Positions 9,701 to 17,176 of a DNA stretch of 17,271 nucleotides are shown here, one piece after another. A model generated the notes under the pieces. That model had not been told where the DNA came from, made no database searches, and worked only from the letters and a program-made list of their open reading frames with translations. Source of the stretch: Oehlia diaphana (taxonomy: Eukaryota > Glomeromycota > Glomeromycetes > Glomerales > Glomeraceae). Numbering within the stretch: the first letter of the stretch is position 1; each line of letters opens with the position of its first letter. A program made the translations under genes and the position numbers. The stretch spans positions 1 to 17,271 of the forward strand of contig QZLH01000616.1 in assembly GCA_003833135.1 (NCBI GenBank), written 5' to 3'.

Positions 9701-12106
9701 GTAAATATTATATAAATTATATAATAATTAAAGTTATAAATAACTTACTCCCTATATTATTAAAGAATTTAATTAATATAAATTGCATATAAATATCATA
9801 TTATATGATAATAGAATTAAAGAAATAACTTACAATCTAAAATAATTGTCAAATACTTTTAATAAAGAAATTATTTAGTTAAATTACATGTAAATATATA
9901 ATAAATATGTAATACTTAACAAGCTATATTATTATTTAGTTAAATTGTACGCAAATATATATTGTATATATAAATATATAATATTAGAATTAAAGATATA
10001 AATAAATTTAGTTAGATTAAATTATGCAAACATTATATAAATATGTAATAATAAAAATTAAATAAATAACTCACACACTATATTATTAAACAATTTATTT
10101 AGTAAAGAATTTAGTTAGTTTAATTAATATGTAAATATTATATAAATATGCAATAATAGAAATGAATAACTGAAATAACTTACAATCTATATTATTAAAT
10201 AATTTAATAATTTTTCAAATAAGGAATTTAGTTAACTTGATATAAATATTATTTAAAATGTAATAAATAAATAGCTTTTAACTTACCAACTAAAGAAATT
10301 GCCAAATAGTTTTTTAAATGAAGAATTTAGTTAGTATAAATTAATGTAAATATTATATATATATGATCTAATTAAATAATTTACCTCCTATTTTATTAAA
10401 CAATTATTTATATAGAGAATTTGGTTAGCTTAAATTATATGTAAATATTATATAAATATGTAATACAAGAGTTAAATAAGTAAACTTACCAACTAAAAAG
10501 AAATTACCAAATAATTTTTAAATAAATAATTTAATTATTATTACATAAAATATAATTAATAATAGAATTAAATTTAATAACTTACAATCTAAATGAATTA
10601 CCAAATAATTTTAAACAAGGAATTTAGTTAGTTTAAATTATATATAAATATTATATAATTATGTGATAATAAAATTAAACAATCACTTACAAGCTATATT
10701 ATTAAATGATTTTTAAAATAAATAAAAATTTAGTTAGTTTAAATTATATATAATAGATAATAATAAAATTAATATAAATAACTTACAAGCTATATTTAAG
10801 AAGAAAAAACTTAGTTAGTTTAAATTATATGTGAATATAAATATATAATAGTAAATTAAATAAATAACTTACAAACTATATTATTAATAATTTTGAATAA
10901 AAAATTTAGTCAGTTTAAATTAATGTAAATATTATATATATGTAATAATAGGATTAAATAAATAACTTACTGTCTATATCAATTAAATAATTTTTTTAAA
11001 GAATTTAATTAGTATAAATTCTATGTAAATGTTATATAAATACGTAGTAATAGAGTTAATAAATAACTTACCCCCTATTAAATAATTTTTTAAATAAAGA
11101 ATTTAATTAGTTTAAATCATAAGTAAATATTTATACAAATAGAATTATATAAATAATTTACCTCCTATTTTATTAAGTAATTTTTAAATGAATAATTTAG
11201 TTAGTTTAAATTATATGTAAATATTACATAATATGAATTGAATAACTTATAACTTACCAACTAAGAGAAATTAGTAAATAATTTGTAATGGAGATTAGTT
11301 AGTTTAAATTATATAAATAATGGAAATATAGATAACATATAACTTACACCCTGTAGATATTATTAATTATTAATTAGTTAGATATAAATATAATACAAGA
11401 GATTAAAATGTATTACTTACAATCTAAATATTTAATCATTTAAATAATAAATACGATTAGTTTGTATCATATAAAATATTAAAACAGACGAATATAATTT
11501 TAAACATTGTAACTTACCATCTGTAATATAATTAGTTATTTAAACAAAGAGTTTAGTTATCTGAATATTATGTAAAATAATTAAAGTAAAGAACTAGAGA
11601 TTTAAAAAACTGATAACTTACTAACTATAGTATTATAAATCATTAAATGAATTATTTAGTTACATAAATATAACAAAAATAACAAGTAATTATTTAATTA
11701 AAGATAACCTATTAACTTACGAGCTAAATTATTTAATATAATTTTACATAATATAGTTAGTTTAAATTATAGTTGTATATTAGGGTATAATTATGGATAG
11801 TATTTAATTTATTTACAAAATAAAAATTTAATATTTCAGCTTGTTTGATATACCTTTAGATTCGGTGCTACTTTCTTCAAATTCCTCAATATCACTTCCT
11901 CTGAATTCTTCAATTTCACTTTCTTCAAATTCCTCGGTATTACTTTCTTTAGATTCCTTGGTACTACTTTCTTCAACTTTCTTGGTATTACTGGAAACTA
12001 GTTCTATTATATTGTAAATTTGTTTAAAATTTTAGAATTCTAATTTGTATTAAATGCTCATGCTATATTTACCTTTATCTTTACGCTTTTTTTTAAATAG
12101 AGGCAT
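6741..12106 (-). CDS. TKL-type protein kinase with a 39-microexon N-terminal linker (43 exons)
   Basis: Spliced model, 464 codons: exon 1 12106-12073 (ATG), exon 2 12003-11854, 39 microexons 11723-7985, kinase exons 7907-7691 and 7616-6741 (TAG at 6743-6741). Base counts 34+150+118+217+876 = 1395, exactly 465 codons. Residues 1-11 carry a basic KKKRK cluster, possibly a nuclear localisation signal. Residues 12-61 form a Glu/Ser-rich acidic segment. Residues 62-101 come from the microexons and are rich in Gly, Ser, Phe, Tyr and Trp. The kinase domain (about 125-400) has glycine loop GGFG (136-139), K158, HCD (249-251; Arg of HRD replaced by Cys), N256, DFG (D273) and APE (294-296), so it looks active. 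The C-terminus (about 400-464) is of the RLLNFTSKELNEI kind seen in this fungal family. The kinase exons are certain. The N-terminal half rests on frame and splice-signal consistency, not on transcripts. Confidence 0.75.
7985..7985 (-). other. Candidate single-nucleotide exon (A)
   Basis: On the minus strand the acceptor ...gaattttag (ending 7986) is followed by one A (7985) and then the donor GTAAGT (7984-7979). This lone A plus the G carried from the previous triplet and the first A of the kinase exon (7907) makes GAA. It shifts the frame by one, as needed to enter the kinase frame. The two longer alternatives I tested, from acceptor-like AGs upstream, run into stop codons. One-nucleotide exons have been reported in plants, so the idea is not unprecedented. 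Confidence 0.6.
9490..9720 (-). repeat. Two nearly identical neighbouring microexon units
   Basis: The units carrying the ctt microexons at 9545 and 9645 are exactly 100 bp apart. Both share the same unusual flank (aaataatactgtaac before ttac on the + strand) and the same aataaagtatttaattagtt body, with only a few differences. This is the youngest-looking duplication in the array and shows that units are still being copied as whole intron-exon blocks. Confidence 0.75.
9924..10074 (-). other. Double-length intron containing a unit that lost its microexon
   Basis: The distance between the ctt (9921) and tgt (10075) microexons is 154 bp, about half again the usual spacing. The interval holds two branch-site blocks (ttagtta... 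near 9936 and ttagttagatt near 10008) but only one exon-flanking block. The segment that should carry donor, triplet and acceptor is missing between about 10000 and 10008. This reads as a unit deleted for its exon. The 130-nt intron at 11853-11724 may have a similar history. Confidence 0.5.
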
Positions 12107-12500
12107 TGATGTTAAAATGTTAAATATCTTATTATTTTATTTTTTCAAATAAACAGATTACAAATGGGGGACGGGTATTATTATTATTAATAATATTTAT
12201 GCAAAATGCATTATGTTCATTATGTTGCAAAACGTTGATCAACAAGTACAAGCATTGCATGTATACAAACTTTGCACGTGTCAACTATCAAAGACTAATT
12301 GGTGCGCAGCAAAAATCACAAAACAGAAAAAATTTTCTTAATGCATAATATATAAATTTCTGAAAGTCATTAAGCAGAATATATAACTTAGAGTGACGAA
12401 GGTTAATTTTGATATCATTTTTTTGTTAAATCCATCTTGGAAATGATCGGCAAAGACGATAGTGGTAAATTGCAATAACGATTATACTACCGTGAGCATT
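12107..12500 (-). promoter_or_regulatory. Putative promoter region of the microexon kinase gene
   Basis: Upstream of the ATG at 12106 (minus strand) lie a CACGTG box at 12275-12280, 169 bp from the ATG, and an AT-rich tttatatatt stretch near 12350. The same CACGTG core occurs upstream of the other kinase gene. There is no coding frame of note. The start of transcription cannot be placed. Confidence 0.3.
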
Positions 12501-13416
12501 TTTTCAAAATATCATCCATCTTATTGGTGCCAAATAAAGTAAATGTAATTATTTAAATGACGATATTATATTCAAATATTACTACAGTAATATGTCGTAA
12601 ATACGTCATGTTTTAAAAATAGGATTAATTTTTAAAACATTAGTAAAAAAAAAGAAAAAACCCAGCCAAATATCTTTTAAAGGTAGCTAAATATTTAGAT
12701 TTTTACCAGTAGGGGTATAGTGATTTTTAGCCAAATCCTATAAATCTGTAGTAAAAACTGCAAAAATCTGTATCTACTTTTTTGGAGATTGCATAGTTGT
12801 GAATTTGTTTTTTTTTGATTCATTAATTGTGACTTGTTATGCGTCAAATGAATTTAAGTTGTGTGTTTATTTGTTGGATGATTGCTTTGCGATTCATTAT
12901 GATTTAACTTTCAAGATTATAAATCTCCTTAGCATACCAAAATCGAAGTTGATTGATTAGTTTGGGTTTTAGGTTTGTATGTGTTGGATACTTTAGTTGT
13001 CTTTTTATTAACTATTTAATGATTAAATTGTTTGTGTATTTGGTCATATGTTATGTTAGAAGAAGGATTGGTGCGATTGGCGCTTTTGTTGTTCATTTAA
13101 CATTTCAAAACCGAGTTAATTTTTTTATATACGATATTGCAAATGAATACCAATAATTATTATTGTCTCGTTATAATCATGTTCCCATTATTCTTTAACT
13201 TACTAATTCATTTTCACGCATGATAGTGAAATAAGCGAAAAGCAAAAATAAAAAATAAAAAATAAAAAAAAATTATTCTCGTTCAATTTGATTTAATATG
13301 CTAAAACTTTTTTTAATAAATTGTATTTTATCGCGAACTGATTGAGTTAAATAATATTGGTGTTCAATATATACAAAAAAAATATAAGAAAATAAGTAAG
13401 AAGAATTAAAATTTCA
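12500..13416. other. Non-coding region without recognised genes
   Basis: AT-rich sequence with an A-rich stretch at about 13237-13271 and a GT-rich plus strand at 12780-13100. The longest frame (12953-13156) begins with TTG, is hydrophobic and has no family resemblance. I see no RNA gene. Parts such as 12663-12760 (tagctaaat, tttttagccaaat) look like worn repeat DNA, but the family is not identifiable by eye. Confidence 0.5.
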
Positions 13417-13672
13417 GAATTATCAGAGTATGAAAGTCACGAAATTAAAAATTAATTCCAAAATTTATTTTCTGATATCCATACACTTTGGGAGAGTTAA
13501 AAATATTATTAAATCACTTCATGAGTTCATGAAAATAGTGATATCGATAAACTTTCTGTTATTGAAAATGAAATTGCTTTCAGCAATAGTAAGACTTATA
13601 CATTTCATGATGTACCACCGTGCATTAACTTTTGAAGTTATCTATAACGATTTTACTAGAAGAACAGGATAG
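13417..13672 (+). pseudogene. Possible degenerate coding fragment
   Basis: After a ttcag acceptor-like site ending at 13416, one frame reads ELSEYESHEIKN, a stop, then FQNLFSDIHTLWES, several stops, then a 34-codon open piece including DIDKLSVIENEIAF and KTYTFHDVPPCINF. The composition looks protein-like in a frame broken by at least four stops. The overlapping 80-codon frame from ATG 13430 is basic and hydrophobic and looks like a shadow. I do not recognise the family. It may be a relic gene or transposon. Confidence 0.25.
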
Positions 13673-13744
13673 TAATTATCGATTATCTTTTTAAATATAA
13701 CGGCGTATTCTAATATACTGTATCTTACGTATTTAATTTTACAG

Positions 13745-13847
13745 CTTACTCTCCTTCTCTTTTCTCATTCTTCCCCTTTCCCTTTCCCTATTTCCTCGCA
13801 CTTTCCACTTTCCACTTTCTCGCTTTTCCTTCCCTTTCCCCTCCCTG
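13745..13847 (+). repeat. Polypyrimidine (CT-rich) tract
   Basis: About 100 bases of nearly pure C/T with repeated ctttcc and ctttccactttcc motifs. It stands out because the rest of the window has very little C. The tract is capable of unusual DNA structure. It leads directly into a short hairpin region (13844-13873). Confidence 0.85.
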
Positions 13848-13873
13848 ATCGCACCTCAACGTTGGTGATCAGG
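13844..13873. repeat. Inverted repeat CCTGATC...GATCAGG
   Basis: CCTGATC (13844-13850) pairs with GATCAGG (13867-13873) around a 16-base spacer that holds the palindrome CAACGTTG. It sits at the end of the pyrimidine tract and just before the CACTGGCGAC motif at 13898. It may be the border of an inserted element. No target-site duplication was identified. Confidence 0.5.
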
Positions 13874-13897
13874 TGACAATAGGGTGTTGCTAAATCT

Positions 13898-14214
13898 CAC
13901 TGGCGACGATTATTATCACTTAATTACGGCCAAAAATTACAATTTAGCCAGCCAGTTTAAAAGCCGGTTTATAATTTTGGCCAGAGTTAAAAAATACTGA
14001 TTGCTTATGTTAACCATGATAAAATTTTCAAAGAAATCAAAATTTTGCATTTTTTCTCAAAAATTATCTCAAAAACAGCCTTTTTGACCTTAGATAAATC
14101 TTTTTTTCTTGTAAATTTACATATAACTATTTAATATGTGTAGTCAATTATTTAATTTAATATTAATCTTATATAATTTAAAAAAATCGGACCGGTGAAA
14201 ATCACCAGTGGTGA
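13898..14214. mobile_element. Possible short inverted-repeat (MITE-like) element
   Basis: The left end reads CACTGGCGACGATT from 13898. The right end, reverse-complemented from 14214, reads GTCACCACTGGTGATT. The two ends share a CACTGGYGAY core in opposite orientation about 310 bp apart, with no coding sequence between. The interior holds odd GC-bearing motifs (ccggtttataattttggcc) in otherwise AT-rich DNA. A similar string, CACCACTGGCGTGATT, occurs at 369-384. No target-site duplication is clear, so the element boundaries are tentative. Confidence 0.3.
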
Positions 14215-14818
14215 CATTTTGATATTTCCTTCTTAATATTCAATTTAAAATTTTCGAAAATGTATTAGTAACATGGTCCAAAGATTATTAATAAATGCGT
14301 ATTGTATAAAATTAATTTTAACTTTAATTTAGCACAAGTCATTTAAACTTTATTATAGCTTTTAACAATTATAACAGCAAGTTTCAGTTTTTGCCTGCTC
14401 TACAAATTTGCTTATGAATTGAGGTGAGTAATATTAAATCTGAGGAACAAATTCACCTTTTTTATATATTATCTAAATTTAAATAATTCAAAAATATATA
14501 GAAATATTATCTTTTAATCATTTTCAACACTTAAGGCAATAATATTGATACAACTTAGATATCCTAAGTTTCTAATTTAAATAATTCGTTTATTTTTTTA
14601 TAAAATAGTTGTCATTAAATAAAAAGAACTTTTTACTTGTATATATAAAAATTTTGTAATCTGAATAATTAAAAAAATTGATGCAAACCTAAGGTTATAT
14701 AACGTGTATTATTATTTCTCTTACATGTTTACGTTATGGATAAAATGAAAATTAAAGTGTCGTCTACGACTTTTACATTCTGGTATTATGGTATGTTATT
14801 TTAATATGAAATTATATT

Positions 14819-15004
14819 CCCGTAAAAGGCTCATATTTCAGGAATTAATAATCTTATATCATGGAATTTATCTAATTATTTTCAATTTCCGTGAATGGTT
14901 CCGTAAAAGGTTCATATTTACGGAATTAATAACCTTATATCACGGAATTTATCGGATTATTTACATTTTCCGTGAATGGATCCGTAGGCTAATCTTTACG
15001 GAGT
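14819..15004. repeat. 81-bp tandem repeat, about 2.3 copies
   Basis: The unit beginning cgtaaaagg at 14821 recurs at 14902 and, diverged, at 14983 (cgtaggct), a constant period of 81. Each unit contains TTCCGTGAATGG and CCGTAAA...TTTACGG inverted pairs (14901-14907 with 14917-14923), so single strands can fold. Because 81 is 27 codons, the frame 14788-15018 shows a 27-residue repeat. The peptide is unlike any protein I know and I take it as a by-product of the period. Confidence 0.8.
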
Positions 15005-15623
15005 TTCTACAGAAATAACGGATAAAATTTTTTACAGGATGAACATTTTTTAAGAAAAGCAGTAATCATTGACGATAAGGTTTTATAATTCGAAAACAAT
15101 TAAAAGATTCTTGTATAAGAATTAACTTAAAACTTGGAATCTAATCTACCTTGGAAAAAAAAGTTGAGAATTATTATAAACATAATAATGAAATAATAAT
15201 GAATTAAAAATATTTTGGAAATTTCTTATATTAATGGAAATAAAAGAATCGTAACCCGTTAAAACTTTAATCCAGATTGTGCAGGTATCCGCAACATGTT
15301 GAGCATGTTGATCATTTTTTTTTTTTTTTTATTTTTATTTTATTTATTTTATTTTATTTATTTATTTATTTTATTTTTTATATCATAATTATTTCATGAT
15401 AAAATAAAATTCAGAACTGTGTATGGAAAAAAAATATTTCACGCGGATAATTATTAGAGTTAAATTTCATATAGCAAAATTATCTCAATTTACACATTCT
15501 CAAATAATAATTATAAAGTATAGTAAGTATAAATAATGACTTTATAAAAATATTTTGAAGATCGTGAAATTGATCAGTGACTATCAAGTGGAGGGGGCAT
15601 TTTTATTCTTTCACAATTTTATC

Positions 15624-15655
<32 letters not shown>

Positions 15656-16430
15656 ATAAAACTATTAATATATAAATATATTGATTGTATTGATTATATT
15701 AATGTGTTAAATGTGTTAAATAGATAGTATTTTTAGGAAAAAGGTTATTTCATTTATTTCACACATTATTATTTGATGTATGAAAATTTCGGTTTGAGTA
15801 TAATAATGATTCAAAAATCTGAAACAAATGTACAGTAAAACTTTAATTGTATGAGTTCCAAAAATAAAAGATTCGGAATAGTAAGTCTTTTTTTTTTTTT
15901 AGAAAGAGAAAGAATGAAATAACAATGGTTCTATTATTATATAATTACTAAAATAAATTTATGATTTTGCCAAGCTTAATGATTTTATCGATAAAATTTT
16001 AAGGTTTGAGGGTATTTTAAATTCAGGAATCCAGTTATAATATCTTTATTCTTAAAATTCTTGAATATTTCTGATATTTGATAAATAAAGTTAGTGTATT
16101 ACAATAGATGAGTTAAAATTGTCCCAATAAGAATTTTATTCGTTTATTAATGTAACTATTACCGAAGAGGATGATCATTTTACGCACAATTGGTATAATA
16201 CTTTAATCCGGGATAATTATACAAATAAAGATTAGCTTTTTGTACTATTTTAATTGTAAAATTTTCTCATCGCATATTTATTTGAACATTTTTAACAAAT
16301 ACCGAGGACAAATCGCAAAATCACATAAAAGCCACAATACTGTTATTTTTAATAAGTTTGAACGATTTAGTGAGTTAATTGTTTAAATTAGATGATACAC
16401 GATAAAGTCTTTTGTTTGTTAAAATAATAT
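15005..16430. other. Non-coding AT-rich region with homopolymer and microsatellite stretches
   Basis: No gene is recognised. It holds a palindrome CAACATGTTG (15292-15301) followed by a T/TTTA-rich stretch (15315-15380), a 29-A run (15624-15652) and a 12-13 T run near 15889-15900. At about 15830-15860 the string acagtaaaactttaatt resembles ends of pogo/Tigger-type transposons, but no partner end or transposase is visible. Confidence 0.5.
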
Positions 16431-16516
16431 TACATTATGTTCGTAATGTAGCATAACGTCAAGAAGCATATGGGTAAAGTGGTAAACAAAATTGAATTCA
16501 CGTTCATAATGTAGTA
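16431..16516. promoter_or_regulatory. Hairpin and repeated motif upstream of the oxidase gene
   Basis: TACATTA (16431-16437) and TAATGTA (16444-16450) form a 7-bp inverted repeat around a 6-base loop. The motif GTTC[GA]TAATGTAG[CT]A occurs at 16439-16453 and again at 16502-16516, 63 bp apart. Both lie 140-220 bp upstream of the multicopper oxidase start. A paired regulator site is possible, but this is inference from position and repetition. Confidence 0.35.
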
Positions 16517-16569
16517 AAATATCGAATGAAGTAAATAAACTGCTTAAAGAAAAATTGGCCTCGATTTTT

Positions 16570-16579
16570 ATATAAAAGG
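16570..16579 (+). promoter_or_regulatory. TATA box of the oxidase gene
   Basis: The sequence tatataaaag lies 83 bp upstream of the ATG at 16653. A CT-rich start region (ttctcttcttttatatttcctcacc) follows about 25-45 bp downstream, where transcription would be expected to begin. It is a textbook TATA-plus-pyrimidine arrangement and the clearest promoter in the window. Confidence 0.55.
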
Positions 16580-16652
16580 CTTCAAGAATTCTCTTCTTTT
16601 ATATTTCCTCACCTTTTAATTTTAAGGTACAATTAATAATAAATTTCAATTT

Positions 16653-17176
16653 ATGACCTTATTAAGAATAAAATTTAATCTTAAGAGGATTTTAACCCTC
16701 TTTATCTCATTATTTGTGATTGGATCTGTAGCAATTGAGACAAGCGTTCACACCGTTAGTGGGGATAGTCTTCATTTGAAAGATTATACTAATGAAATTC
16801 AAAATTTTAATGAACCATACAAATTTATTAAAACCGATTATTTTAAACCAATAACATATCTCTCTTTCACTAATAAACCTGTAACTCGTTATTATCAATT
16901 GACATTAAAAAAGATTAAAATGTCACCTAATGGTTTTGAAAGAACTGTTTGGAGTGTAAACGGTCAACATCCTGGTCCACTTATTCAAGCAAATAAAGGA
17001 GATAGACTTGTTATAATGTAACAAACAACTTTGATGATCCGGCAAGTATGTTTGTTTATAATTTATAATTGTTTATATTAGTACTTAAAAAGACTGACAT
17101 TGACATATATTCATTATTATTTTTAGCTGTTCACTGGCATGGTATGTTTCAACATGGTACTGTTAAGCCAGTTCTT
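16653..17176 (+). pseudogene. Multicopper oxidase (laccase/ferroxidase type), 5' part, frameshifted
   Basis: The ATG at 16653 opens a hydrophobic signal peptide or anchor (about residues 12-28), then a first cupredoxin domain with FERTVWSVNGQHPGPLIQAN and GDRLVI. Multicopper oxidases oxidise iron or phenols while reducing oxygen at four copper atoms. The frame then meets TAA at 17019-17021. One base further on, the expected continuation VTNNFDDPA is present (17018-17044), so one base, probably an A, is missing near 17013-17017. A donor GTATGT at 17046 and an acceptor ending at 17126 join in phase to TVHWHGMFQHGT, which holds the copper-binding HWHG (17132-17143). The usual following YDGV.. 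segment is absent: the frame either stops at 17186 or enters another intron (gttaag at 17162) that leaves the window. The family is sure. Whether this is a dead gene or a sequence error is open. Confidence 0.65.

Larger units (their letters stand above)
7985..11723 (-). repeat. Array of ~39 intron-microexon units (three-base exons)
   Basis: Units of mostly 73-115 bp carry, on the minus strand: a CTAAC branch site, an acceptor (mostly tatag), a triplet, then a donor (mostly gtaagtta). Triplets 5' to 3' with lowest + coordinate: ctc 11721, tta 11622, atg 11518, att 11421, ggt 11348, ttg 11258, gag 11162, ggg 11072, aca 10971, ttt 10873, ctt 10787, ctt 10691, att 10586, ttg 10490, gag 10385, ttg 10287, att 10184, tgt 10075, ctt 9921, att 9834, gga 9749, ctt 9645, ctt 9545, atc 9453, aga 9360, att 9262, ggg 9175, gaa 9072, gaa 8963, gagaga (or aga) 8871, att 8784, tcg 8682, gaa 8577, ttg 8482, gag 8367, ctt 8271, cat 8178, ttg 8066, a 7985. 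Exon 2 leaves one base, so each codon is the last base of one exon plus two bases of the next. Residues 62-71 read ALNDWFGGDI, 72-81 SSYFGVDLSY, 82-91 WTSYQNWGRR, 92-101 ENFGIGASFE. No stop codon occurs. Confidence 0.8.

Noticed and set aside
7900..11850. Interpretation as a CRISPR array (regular ~100-bp units with short variable parts)
   Set aside because: The variable part is only three bases, the repeat body is AT-rich and drifting, and the genome is eukaryotic; splice signals explain the regularity better.
7900..11850. Interpretation as plain minisatellite DNA in one long intron
   Set aside because: Not fully excluded, but splicing exon 2 directly to the kinase exon gives the wrong frame, while including the array gives the right one without stops.
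12420..12545. Short plus-strand frame (ILEMIGKDDSGKLQ) as a gene fragment
   Set aside because: Interrupted after a few codons, no recognisable family, and in the promoter position of the minus-strand gene.
12953..13156. 67-codon hydrophobic frame beginning with TTG
   Set aside because: Non-ATG start in a eukaryote, no homology recognisable, GT-rich composition bias.
14788..15018. 76-codon frame as a protein gene
   Set aside because: Its repeats follow from the 81-bp DNA period; no promoter, intron or family signal supports it.
15828..15860. pogo/Tigger-like transposon end (acagtaaaactttaatt...)
   Set aside because: Only one short, weak match; no second terminal repeat or transposase remnant found in the window.
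16710..16898. Minus-strand frame of 62 codons
   Set aside because: Antisense shadow of the multicopper oxidase exon.
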